Part shown: piece by piece, positions 42,402-50,787 of the stretch
Numbering within the stretch: the stretch's first letter is position 1
Layout of the letters: each line of letters opens with the position of its first letter
Assembly: GCA_017521285.1 (NCBI GenBank)
Contig: JAFXDG010000019.1
Coordinates: 1 to 57,820 of the forward strand
Origin: Bacteroidaceae bacterium
Lineage (GTDB): Bacteria; Bacteroidota; Bacteroidia; Bacteroidales; Bacteroidaceae
Length of the DNA: 57,820 nucleotides
Direction: 5' to 3'
The notes under the pieces: model-generated
What the model saw: only the letters and a program-made list of their open reading frames with translations
Database searches by the model: none
What the model was told of the DNA's origin: nothing
Made by a program: the position numbers and the translations under genes

Positions 42402-44723
42402 TTACCAATTCGCTATTTTTTCTGTCTTTTTATCTATTTGCACAATGTACATTCCCTTTTCCAAGGGAATCTGTTCCCCACTATAATTAGCAGATTCATA
42501 TATCTTTATGCCATTGATTGAATAAACCTTTACGGGTAGTCCTTCCGCATTGCTAACACTTAACATGTTTGAAAAAATGCGTATTGTGGGCTTTTCTGAC
42601 TCAATTGAAGGAACTGCAGCAACAATTTCTTCGACAAGCTCATCAATGTCCTCATCCATATATAAGCTAAATTTCAACCAAAAATAAGCATCAGGTTGAA
42701 CCTTTTTTTCAGAGTTCCACCTTTTTCCTATCACAACTTCTATGTCTTCGTATTGTCCTTCCCGTATATTTACGCTCGTTTTCTCCTGCCTTACAGATAG
42801 TGCATAGGGGGCATGTCCTCGGAAAATAATTTTCTCCAATTGTGAGCAACCTTTAAATGTATTCTCTCCTATGTTTTTAAGTGTTTTAGGACAAACGATA
42901 TACTTCAGCCAATATGCATTGACGAACGCATAATGACCCAAACTCTCTATTCCCTCCGGTACTGTTACGAATACTTCTTTTCCTGCCTGAATCACACGGT
43001 TTTTCGCTGTTTCAATAATCATATTGCAGTTATTCCTGCTATCGTAATAGGTATTCCCACTATCTACCGAAATACTTTTTGCAGTTGCGGCACATCCCAT
43101 AAATGCTGATTCGTCAATTTTTACGACTGAAGCAGGAATCCTGATTGTATCCAAAGAACATCCATAAAAAGCATTCTCTCCTATCTGTGTCAAGCCATCT
43201 GGCAAGTTGACTGTAGTCAAAGAAGTGCATCCATAGAACATCTCTTCAGGAATTGTTTGCAGCGAAGATGGCAAAGTTGCAGTTTTCAGATTAGTACAAT
43301 TCATAAATTGTCCACCTTCATAAATATTAATATTATCGGGGAGAAACAATTCTTTCAATGACGTACAACCAACAAAGGCGCCTTCACCGATTTCCAATGT
43401 GCTATCAGATTTTTGGAATTCTATATAAATCAGTTTGTCACACATTGAAAAAGCGCGACCGGATATGCTTTCTACGGATGATGGAATGACTATTGAATCT
43501 ATAGCCAAACCATATAAAGACTGATAGCCTATATGCCTGACTCCATCTGGAACAAAACTGTTTTTGCATCCGAAAAGCAGCGTATTCGTTTGAGTTTCTA
43601 TTACGGCATTGCAATTGTTTCGCGAATCTAAATACGGATTACGAATATCAACCGTAATTGTTTCTACAGAATCCATTTTGAATGCACTCTCAATCGACTT
43701 GACCTTACTGGGAATATAAAGATTCCGAATAGGTTTACATCCAGAAAAAGCACCTCCACCTAAATATTCCAAACTATCAGGAAGCATTGGAGGAGATAAT
43801 TCTGTACAATTATAAAAGGCACTATTTATAATATATCTCAAAGTATTGGGCAAATCAATATTTTCCAAACTATGACATCCAGAAAAAGCAGAAGTACCTA
43901 TATAAATAAGAGAATCTGGGAAAATAATATTAGTGAGATTTGTACAACCTCTGAAAGCGTCGTTATCAATAATTGTCAAAGAATTAGGAAAATCAATATT
44001 TTTCAGGCTTACACAATTTTCAAATGCTTTCTTCCCTATTTCGGACACCGAATTACCAAAAGTTACATTGGTAAGATTGGGGCAATTACTAAAACCGTTT
44101 ACACTTTTCACAGATTCACCAATGAATACATTTACAAGATTGGAGCATCTGTCAAAAGCCCCTTCCTCAATTTTAGCTGACGCAATAGTTACGCTTGTGA
44201 GACTTGTATAATTTTGAAAAGCATAAGCTCCAATATTCGTTATGGAATCAGGTATCTCTAAATTTGTAACTTCTTCTCCATTTATATACAAGCGCTGGGC
44301 ACAAGACAAAGGATTTGCATACGAGAAATAATGGTTCCCTTTACCATCAGAAAAGGAACTGGATTCCGCAAATTCTATTTCGCACCAAGCCTTCAAATCT
44401 GTTATATAAACAGCCGATAAATTGGATGTTCCAAACGCCCGTTCACGAATTTTTTTAATGCTTGGCGGAATTGATACTGTTGTTATTGAATAGCCATTAA
44501 AGGCGCTTCCGGCTATTTCCGTGACAGTATATTCCCGCTTCTTGAATGAGACGGATTCTGGTATAATTATATCTCCTTTATAACTTCCTGAGAATTTTCG
44601 TATGACCGTGACGGTTGAATCGCTTGAAATAGAGTAACAGAGATTATCCATTTCAAAAATGTCCTGTGTGTACATCGCATTTGCACACATCAACCACATT
44701 AAAATAGCTAATAACCTCTTCAT
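42402..44723 (-). CDS. BspA-like leucine-rich-repeat surface protein (LRR_5), second paralogue
   Basis: 773 residues with a signal peptide (LLAILMWLMCANAMYTQD). BspA-type repeats extend from about residue 60 to 650 (e.g. NVTFGNSVSEIGKKAFENC, TVNLPDGLTQIGENAFYGC). A short linker follows and then a T9SS-like tail (VKVYSINGIKIYES...LEKGMYIVQIDKK). It contains embedded segments VDSGNTYYDSRNNCN and VDIRNPYLDSRNNCN, each about 20 residues, which differ from the LRR consensus. It is likely a surface adhesin. The leader and 3' flank are shared with the 38448-42191 paralogue. Confidence 0.88.
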   Translation of the reverse strand: MKRLLAILMWLMCANAMYTQDIFEMDNLCYSISSDSTVTVIRKFSGSYKGDIIIPESVSFKKREYTVTEIAGSAFNGYSITTVSIPPSIKKIRERAFGTSNLSAVYITDLKAWCEIEFAESSSFSDGKGNHYFSYANPLSCAQRLYINGEEVTNLEIPDSITNIGAYAFQNYTSLTSVTIASAKIEEGAFDRCSNLVNVFIGESVKSVNGFSNCPNLTNVTFGNSVSEIGKKAFENCVSLKNIDFPNSLTIIDNDAFRGCTNLTNIIFPDSLIYIGTSAFSGCHSLENIDLPNTLRYIINSAFYNCTELSPPMLPDSLEYLGGGAFSGCKPIRNLYIPSKVKSIESAFKMDSVETITVDIRNPYLDSRNNCNAVIETQTNTLLFGCKNSFVPDGVRHIGYQSLYGLAIDSIVIPSSVESISGRAFSMCDKLIYIEFQKSDSTLEIGEGAFVGCTSLKELFLPDNINIYEGGQFMNCTNLKTATLPSSLQTIPEEMFYGCTSLTTVNLPDGLTQIGENAFYGCSLDTIRIPASVVKIDESAFMGCAATAKSISVDSGNTYYDSRNNCNMIIETAKNRVIQAGKEVFVTVPEGIESLGHYAFVNAYWLKYIVCPKTLKNIGENTFKGCSQLEKIIFRGHAPYALSVRQEKTSVNIREGQYEDIEVVIGKRWNSEKKVQPDAYFWLKFSLYMDEDIDELVEEIVAAVPSIESEKPTIRIFSNMLSVSNAEGLPVKVYSINGIKIYESANYSGEQIPLEKGMYIVQIDKKTEKIANW

Positions 44724-45150
44724 AATCGGCTCCTTTCTTTTTACTGGATTATCATTTTCGGCCGCAATATACCAAACAAATAGAAATTACACAAATTTTC
44801 ACACAAAAAACATTACTCATATATATTATTTAACCGAATGATTGCCTGATATTAACAGTACACAACAGAAGTGTAAACTGAGGATTACAATAAGATTATA
44901 TAAAATTCACTTAATCCACCTAAAAGACATGCATAACCTCCTCCTTTTTTTGGGGGGATTGAGGGACTTCCTTATTCTCTACATCCCTTCGCATCGCAAA
45001 CGAAAGGACAAGAGCTACGGGCGGGCGAACCCCGCCCCTACGGTTATCATGCAACACAAATGGCAAAATTCCCAACACACAAAGGTAACAAATCCTGCAT
45101 TCGTAGAATATTCTGCCCTGCAATTTTTCAAACCCGGCAAAAAGGACAAT
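44724..45150. other. Noncoding gap, AT-rich leader of the LRR gene and unassigned sequence
   Basis: It contains the leader of the second LRR gene and AT-rich DNA to about 44900. After that comes sequence with GGGCGGGCGAACCCCGCCCC (about 45017), a small GC-rich palindrome. A 145-residue open frame at 44842-45279 has no recognisable features and runs into the duplicated element; I do not consider it a gene. Confidence 0.4.
44730..44736 (-). promoter_or_regulatory. Shine-Dalgarno of the second LRR gene
   Basis: Same minus-strand AAAGGAGCCGATT-ATG arrangement as for the paralogue at 42191. Confidence 0.6.
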
Positions 45151-45594
45151 TTTTGTATGTTTATGCAAACGAACAAGAGGTACAAGCAGAAAACAAGAAG
45201 TGCGTGTGCACACGTGCGACCAGCCGTGTGCACACGGTCGGCGGAGTTTCTTCAGGCACTCTACTACAGGTTGTACTGACAGTCAATAGAGGATGTGACA
45301 CACGGGTAGAAAAGGATGTGCAGCAAACGGGCGAAATGTATAATTATACATCACGATTGTATATTTATGCAGAACAGACCGCACGAGAATCGCGTATATG
45401 CACGCAACTTTTCTTTCGGACGAAAATAGGCGAAAATTTCAATCAAGGGATAAGTAACTGACATTCAACCCAAGGACAAGGTAACATCAGCCTTGGGATG
45501 ATGTAGGCTTAGCCTTGGGATAAGGAAGGGCGACAGACGACGTTTTTCGATTTCTTGACAAAGAGAAAGCAGATTTCTTTACATATCCCACCAC
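45151..45594. repeat. ~444-bp duplicated noncoding element, copy 2 (upstream of purB)
   Basis: Collinear with 17605-18047. The three AT-rich palindromic boxes are at 45154-45167, 45337-45350 and 45358-45371; the distance from the first to the second box is 183 bases in both copies. The hairpin CCAAGG/CCTTGG near 45470-45497 is retained. It ends about 110 bases before the purB start codon. Confidence 0.85.
45335..45373. promoter_or_regulatory. Tandem ARG-box-like operator pair, copy 2
   Basis: TGTATAATTATACA and TGTATATTTATGCA, 21 bp centre to centre, identical to the pair at 17789-17827. ArgR binding is inference. Confidence 0.5.
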
Positions 45595-45666
45595 CCGACA
45601 AACGGCAGAACAGATAGCTATTGCAAAAAATAAGGAAAAGAGGAGTGAAAATCCAATAAAAAGCAG

Positions 45667-45674
45667 TACCTTTG
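45667..45674 (+). promoter_or_regulatory. -7 element of purB
   Basis: TACCTTTG matches TAnnTTTG 29 bases before the purB ATG. No clear -33. It lies outside the duplicated element. Confidence 0.5.
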
Positions 45675-45703
45675 CCACCTGATAATTATCATTGATACAT
45701 TTT

Positions 45704-47050
45704 ATGGAGCTCGACATTCTTACGGCCATATCACCCATTGATGGCCGCTACAGAGGGAAGGCGGGAGCCTTGGCCTCTTATTTTTCTGAATTTGCACTGA
45801 TAAAGTACAGAGTGCAAGTGGAAATCGAATATTTCATTACCTTGTGCGAATTGCCGTTGCCACAGTTGGAAGGCTTTGACGCCAACCTGTTTGATGCGTT
45901 GCGCGACATCTACCGCAACTTCTCGGAGGCAGACGCTGCACGCATCAAGGAGATTGAGAGCGTGACAAACCACGACGTAAAGGCCGTGGAGTATTTCATC
46001 AAGGAACAGTTTGACAAATTGGGCGGACTGGATGCTTACAAGGAGTTCATCCACTTCGGACTCACTTCTCAGGACATCAACAACACGTCGGTCCCCCTCT
46101 CCATCAAGGAGGCGCTGAACGATGTCTATTATCCGCTGATGGCCGAGCTGGTTGACCAGCTGAAGGCATACGCCGAGGAGTGGAAGGAGATTCCGATGCT
46201 GGCCAAGACTCACGGACAACCCGCCTCGCCTACCCGCTTGGGCAAGGAGGTGATGGTGTTCGTCTATCGCCTGGAGAGACAACTGGCCGTACTGAAGGCT
46301 TGTCCGCTGACCGCCAAGTTCGGTGGTGCTACGGGTAACTACAATGCCCACCATGTGGCCTATCCCCAGTATGACTGGAAGGCATTCGGCAACCGTTTTG
46401 TGGCCGAGAAGTTAGGACTGGAGCGCGAGGAATACACCACCCAAATCTCCAACTACGACAATTTGGGAGCCATCTTTGATGCCATGAAACGCATCAACAC
46501 CATCCTGATAGACATGAACCGCGACTTCTGGCAATACATCTCGATGGAGTACTTCAAGCAGAAGATCAAGGCCGGCGAGGTAGGCTCAAGCGCCATGCCC
46601 CACAAGGTGAACCCCATCGACTTCGAGAACTCAGAAGGAAACTTGGGCGTGGCCAATGCCGTGTTGGAACACCTTTCATCGAAGTTGCCCGTATCACGTC
46701 TGCAACGCGACCTGACGGACTCAACCGTACTGCGCAATGTGGGAGTGCCCTTCGGACACATCGTGATAGCCGTACAAAGTTCGTTGAAGGGACTCCGCAA
46801 GCTGCTGTTGAACGAAACGGCCATCTATCGCGACTTGGACAACTGCTGGAGTGTGGTGGCAGAAGCCATCCAGACCATCCTGCGCCGCGAGGCTTACCCC
46901 CACCCCTACGAGGCGCTGAAGGCTCTGACCCGTACCAACCAGGCCATTACCGAAGAGTCAATAAAAACATTCATCGAAGAACTAAATGTCTGCGAAGACG
47001 TTAAGAAAGAATTGAGAGTGATTACACCGCGTACCTACACCGGTGTGTGA
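45704..47050 (+). CDS. purB: Adenylosuccinate lyase
   Basis: 448 residues from the ATG at 45704 (MELDILTAISPIDGRYRGK); a TTG 12 bases upstream is less likely. It catalyses two beta-eliminations in purine synthesis (SAICAR to AICAR, adenylosuccinate to AMP). Conserved elements are ISPIDGRY, TSQDINNTS, KTHGQPASPT with the catalytic His, and the superfamily loop SSAMPHKVNPIDFENSEGN. The length suits the long E. coli-type PurB. It is followed 77 bases later by the rluB-like gene on the same strand. Confidence 0.97.
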   Translation: MELDILTAISPIDGRYRGKAGALASYFSEFALIKYRVQVEIEYFITLCELPLPQLEGFDANLFDALRDIYRNFSEADAARIKEIESVTNHDVKAVEYFIKEQFDKLGGLDAYKEFIHFGLTSQDINNTSVPLSIKEALNDVYYPLMAELVDQLKAYAEEWKEIPMLAKTHGQPASPTRLGKEVMVFVYRLERQLAVLKACPLTAKFGGATGNYNAHHVAYPQYDWKAFGNRFVAEKLGLEREEYTTQISNYDNLGAIFDAMKRINTILIDMNRDFWQYISMEYFKQKIKAGEVGSSAMPHKVNPIDFENSEGNLGVANAVLEHLSSKLPVSRLQRDLTDSTVLRNVGVPFGHIVIAVQSSLKGLRKLLLNETAIYRDLDNCWSVVAEAIQTILRREAYPHPYEALKALTRTNQAITEESIKTFIEELNVCEDVKKELRVITPRTYTGV

Positions 47051-47127
47051 GGCTCCTGAACAAAACATAAACAAGAAGATGCCCGAGAGGGCAGCAAGTA
47101 TATCCAAATTAAAGCAAATAAGAGATT

Positions 47128-48504
47128 ATGATGACAGACAATGAAAATTGGCGCAATGGTTCTGATGAGAATCAGGAAGGCGCAACAGGTTACAACAGAA
47201 ATTATAACCACGAGAACCGATTCAACAGTTACAACAATTATAATCGCGAAGAAGGCGGCCAGCGTCCGTTCCGTCCCAGCGGTTACGGAACCCGCATGGG
47301 CAATGGCGCCGGCAATCGCGCCGACCGTCCGCAACGTCCCCGTTTCACCCGCTCGTCAGAGAATGCAGGTGGTGAAGGACGCCCCCGCTTCACCCGCGTA
47401 AGCGGTAACACCGACGGAGGATACACTCCCCGCCACTCACGCCCGCAACGCCCCTATGAAAGCCGTCAGGAAGGTGGCGAAAGCCGTCCGTTCCGTCCCT
47501 CTTCATACAACACGGGACGTACTTCGTATGGCGAACGTCCGCAACGTCCCCGCTTCAACAATGGTGGAGGCAACGGTTACAACAACATGGAAGAGCGTCC
47601 CCGCTTCAACAATGGTGGCGGATATGGACAGGCACGTCCGCAACAGCGCCGCCCCCAACAGGGCGGATATGGCCAAGGCCGTCCCCAACAGGGCGGAATG
47701 CGCCAACGCACAGCCGGATACAACCCCAATGCCAAATACAGCAAGAAGAAGCAGATTGAATACAAGGAGATATTGGCCGACCCGAACGAACCAATCCGTT
47801 TGAACAAGTATCTGGCCAATGCCGGTATCTGCTCACGCCGCGAAGCCGATGAATTCATCACCGCAGGCGTTGTTTCGGTAAACGGTGAAATCGTGACCGA
47901 ATTGGGAACCAAGGTGAAGCGCACAGACGTCATCAAGTTCCACGACCAACAGGTGAGCACCGAACGCAAAGTGTATATCCTGCTGAACAAGCCGAAAGAC
48001 TGTGTGACCACTTCGGACGACCCGCAGGAGCGCAAGACCGTCATGGATCTGGTGAAGGGAGCCTGTGCCGAGCGCATCTATCCCGTAGGCCGACTGGACC
48101 GCAACACGACTGGTGTGCTGCTGCTGACCAACGATGGCGACCTGGCCTCCAAACTGACACATCCCAAATTCTTGAAGAAGAAGATTTACCATGTGTATTG
48201 CGACAAGAATGTGACCAAGGCCGACCTTGACCAGATTGCCGCAGGTATCACACTGGAAGACGGAGAAATCCATGCCGATGCCGTCAGCTATGCCCATGAA
48301 ACAGACAAGAAGCAGGTGGGCATTGAAATCCACTCAGGAAAAAACCGTATCGTGCGCCGCATCTTCGAATCATTGGGTTATAAGGTGACCAAGCTCGACC
48401 GCGTATCGTTTGCCGGACTGACCAAGAAGGGTGTCCGCCGTGGCGACTGGCGCTTCCTGACCGAAGCCGAAGTGAACATGCTGCGCATGGGTGCCTTTGC
48501 ATAA
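47128..48504 (+). CDS. rluB: 23S rRNA pseudouridine synthase RluB-like with disordered Arg/Gly/Asn-rich N terminus
   Basis: 458 residues. The first ~205 are low-complexity, with iterated RPQRPRF, FNNGGG and [10 protein letters not shown] motifs, probably disordered and RNA-binding. An S4 domain follows ([22 protein letters not shown]), then the RluB/RsuA-type catalytic domain with [18 protein letters not shown] (catalytic Asp in GRLD). The C terminus has [15 protein letters not shown]. The Arg/Gly-rich extension is common in Bacteroidales homologues. It modifies a uridine in 23S rRNA; I assign RluB rather than RluE/RluF only from overall similarity. It lies 29 bases before asnS, likely an operon. 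Confidence 0.88.
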   Translation: MMTDNENWRNGSDENQEGATGYNRNYNHENRFNSYNNYNREEGGQRPFRPSGYGTRMGNGAGNRADRPQRPRFTRSSENAGGEGRPRFTRVSGNTDGGYTPRHSRPQRPYESRQEGGESRPFRPSSYNTGRTSYGERPQRPRFNNGGGNGYNNMEERPRFNNGGGYGQARPQQRRPQQGGYGQGRPQQGGMRQRTAGYNPNAKYSKKKQIEYKEILADPNEPIRLNKYLANAGICSRREADEFITAGVVSVNGEIVTELGTKVKRTDVIKFHDQQVSTERKVYILLNKPKDCVTTSDDPQERKTVMDLVKGACAERIYPVGRLDRNTTGVLLLTNDGDLASKLTHPKFLKKKIYHVYCDKNVTKADLDQIAAGITLEDGEIHADAVSYAHETDKKQVGIEIHSGKNRIVRRIFESLGYKVTKLDRVSFAGLTKKGVRRGDWRFLTEAEVNMLRMGAFA

Positions 48505-48533
48505 TAAAGAACACAAAAGAGAGAAATAACAAT

Positions 48534-49937
48534 ATGGAAAAGATTTGTAGAACAAAGATAGTTGACCTGCTGAAGCGTACAGACTTCGGCGCTATGGTCA
48601 ATGTGAAAGGTTGGGTGCGTACCCGCCGCGGAAGCAAACAGGTGAACTTCGTCGCCCTGAACGACGGTTCGACCATCAACAACGTACAGATTGTAGTGGA
48701 CGTAGCCAACTTCGACGAAGAGATGCTGAAGCAGATTACCACCGGTGCCTGCTTGAGCGTGAATGGCGAACTGGTGGAGTCTGTAGGCTCTGGCCAGGCA
48801 GCAGAAATCCAAGCCCGCGAAATCGAGGTATTGGGAACTTGCGACAACACTTACCCCCTCCAGAAGAAGGGACACTCCATGGAGTTCTTGCGCGAGATTG
48901 CCCACCTGCGTCCGCGAACCAACACATTCGGAGCCGTTTACCGCATCCGCCACAACATGGCGATGGCCATCCACAACTTCTTCCACCAGAAGGGATTCTT
49001 CTACTTCAATGCCCCCATCATTACAGCCTCTGACTGTGAAGGTGCCGGCCAGATGTTCCAGGTGACAACCATGAACCTCTACGATCTGAAGAAGGACGAG
49101 AATGGTTCAATCATTTACGACGACGACTTCTTCGGCAAGCAGGCCAGCCTCACCGTATCGGGCCAGCTGGAAGGCGAGTTGGCAGCAACTGCTATGGGAG
49201 CCATCTATACCTTCGGTCCCACATTCCGTGCAGAAAATTCCAATACTCCCCGTCACTTGGCCGAGTTCTGGATGGTAGAGCCGGAAGTTGCTTTCGCCGA
49301 CCTGAAGGAGCTGATGGATCTGGAAGAAGAGTTCATCAAGTATTGCGTCAACTGGGCTTTGGAGAACTGTAAGGATGACTTGGAGTTCCTCAACAAGATG
49401 GTGGACAAGGGACTTATCGAACGTCTGCAGAGTGTGGTGAAAGCCGACTTCGTGCGCCTGCCCTATACAGAAGGTGTCAAAATTCTGGAAGAGGCCATTG
49501 CCAAGGGACGCAAATTCGAGTTCCCCGTATATTGGGGTTGCGACCTCGCCAGCGAGCACGAGCGTTACCTCGTGGAAGAGCATTTCCAGAAGCCCGTCAT
49601 CATGATTGACTATCCGAAGGAAATCAAGGCATTCTACATGAAGCAGAACGAAGACGGCAAGACCGTTCAGGGTACTGACGTACTCTTCCCGCAGATTGGT
49701 GAAATCATTGGCGGTAGTGTGCGCGAAGAAAGCCACGACAAGCTGATGACACGCATCAACGAACTGAACATCCCGATGAAGGACATGTGGTGGTATCTCG
49801 ACACCCGCAAGTACGGAACTTGCCCACATGCCGGTTTCGGTCTCGGTTTCGAGCGTCTGCTGTTGTTCGTAACGGGTATGACCAACATCCGCGATGTGAT
49901 TCCCTTCCCCCGTACACCGCGCAACGCCGAGTTCTAA
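48534..49937 (+). CDS. asnS: Asparaginyl-tRNA synthetase
   Basis: 467 residues, a class IIb aminoacyl-tRNA synthetase. An N-terminal OB-fold anticodon-binding domain ([25 protein letters not shown]) is followed by the catalytic core with motif 2 region ([26 protein letters not shown]) and motif 3 ([29 protein letters not shown]). The last residues are RNAEF. It charges the two tRNA-Asn genes found 27 kb away. A strong terminator follows at 49988-50033. Confidence 0.97.
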   Translation: MEKICRTKIVDLLKRTDFGAMVNVKGWVRTRRGSKQVNFVALNDGSTINNVQIVVDVANFDEEMLKQITTGACLSVNGELVESVGSGQAAEIQAREIEVLGTCDNTYPLQKKGHSMEFLREIAHLRPRTNTFGAVYRIRHNMAMAIHNFFHQKGFFYFNAPIITASDCEGAGQMFQVTTMNLYDLKKDENGSIIYDDDFFGKQASLTVSGQLEGELAATAMGAIYTFGPTFRAENSNTPRHLAEFWMVEPEVAFADLKELMDLEEEFIKYCVNWALENCKDDLEFLNKMVDKGLIERLQSVVKADFVRLPYTEGVKILEEAIAKGRKFEFPVYWGCDLASEHERYLVEEHFQKPVIMIDYPKEIKAFYMKQNEDGKTVQGTDVLFPQIGEIIGGSVREESHDKLMTRINELNIPMKDMWWYLDTRKYGTCPHAGFGLGFERLLLFVTGMTNIRDVIPFPRTPRNAEF

Positions 49938-49987
49938 AGAGAACAAAGACAGACATATTGCTTTGTAAACTTTGCAAAGTGAAGAGT

Positions 49988-50033
49988 AAAAAGGCTCATT
50001 TTTCCTCATTAGGCAGGAAAGATGAGCCTTTTT
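49988..50033 (+). terminator. Terminator of the purB-rluB-asnS run
   Basis: AAAAAGGCTCATTTTTCCT pairs with AGGAAAGATGAGCCTTTTT; the stem is followed by T residues and is 50 bases past the asnS stop codon. Confidence 0.8.
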
Positions 50034-50064
50034 CATAATCTTTTTGAAAGAAAAGCATCAAAAT

Positions 50065-50096
50065 ATTGGTACTTTCGGTAAAAATGGATAATTTTG
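50065..50096 (+). promoter_or_regulatory. Promoter of the DUF4488 gene
   Basis: ATTG (50065-50068) and TAATTTTG (50089-50096) with a 20-base spacer; the start codon is 38 bases further on. Confidence 0.6.
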
Positions 50097-50134
50097 TATG
50101 GCCAGAAAGGCTATTAACTTAAAATTATACCATT

Positions 50135-50614
50135 ATGAAGAAAACTTGTTTATTATCTTTGGTTGTGGCATTGCTCAGCATGTCTGCAACTGTTGCTTGG
50201 GGACAGAAACGGGTCAATCTGGAAGGAATCTGGCAAATGTGTTTCTATGTTTCGGGAGCTCAGGATGCCCCCAGCACCTTGCGCGCAGGAAACACCTTCA
50301 AGATTCTTTCAGAAGACGGACACATCACTAATTTTACTGTCATTCCCGGCAAAGGTGCCATCATCACGGGTATCGGAACCTATAAAGTGAAAAACAATGT
50401 ACTCCGCGAAAGCATGAAGAAGAACATTCATCTGCCCATGCTTGACGGCAAGGAGAACGATTTGAAATTCACACTCAGCGAAGACGGGAATATAATGTCC
50501 GTCAAGTTCTTTGTCAAGGAAGACACACAGGGCAATGTGATTGACGCTTGGCACTACGAGACTTGGCGCCGGGTGGAAATGCCAGCTGAATATCCGCAAG
50601 ACTTGGTAAGATGA
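50135..50614 (+). CDS. DUF4488 domain exported protein
   Basis: 159 residues with a signal peptide (MKKTCLLSLVVALLSMSATVAWGQ). The body (VNLEGIWQMCFYVSG...FKILSEDGHITNFTVIPGKG...YETWRRVEMP) is a small beta-barrel-like fold of the DUF4488/lipocalin-like type common in Bacteroidales. Function is not known. It has its own promoter and a hairpin at 50635-50672 after it, so it is monocistronic. Confidence 0.8.
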   Translation: MKKTCLLSLVVALLSMSATVAWGQKRVNLEGIWQMCFYVSGAQDAPSTLRAGNTFKILSEDGHITNFTVIPGKGAIITGIGTYKVKNNVLRESMKKNIHLPMLDGKENDLKFTLSEDGNIMSVKFFVKEDTQGNVIDAWHYETWRRVEMPAEYPQDLVR

Positions 50615-50634
50615 CAGGATTGTAGAATAAACTC

Positions 50635-50672
50635 AGGGAGAATCTGACTGTGGGCAACAGTAGATTCTCCCT
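50635..50672 (+). terminator. Hairpin after the DUF4488 gene
   Basis: GGGAGAATCT (50636-50645) pairs with AGATTCTCCC (50662-50671), with an inner ACTGT/ACAGT. No T-run follows, so termination strength is uncertain. Confidence 0.6.
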
Positions 50673-50729
50673 CATTGGATAAATTTATAAAAAATGTTTA
50701 TTCTTACAGACAGTACAGAGACTAATACT

Positions 50730-50737
50730 TATATTTG
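50730..50737 (+). promoter_or_regulatory. -7 element of the GH2 gene
   Basis: TATATTTG matches TAnnTTTG 50 bases before the start codon; no clear -33. Confidence 0.5.
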
Positions 50738-50787
50738 CAAAGTAAAACACATACAGCCTTAAAAAAACTGAATATAAAGTGTAATCA

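Noticed and set aside
44842-45279. 145-residue open frame on the plus strand
   Set aside because: No recognisable domain or signal, composition unlike neighbours, and half of it runs through the duplicated noncoding element whose other copy lacks the frame.
45440-45460. AATCAAGGGATAAGTAAC resembling the centre of a Xer recombination site next to ARG boxes
   Set aside because: Only the central bases are similar to cer; the flanking XerC/XerD half-sites do not match, so I regard it as coincidence.
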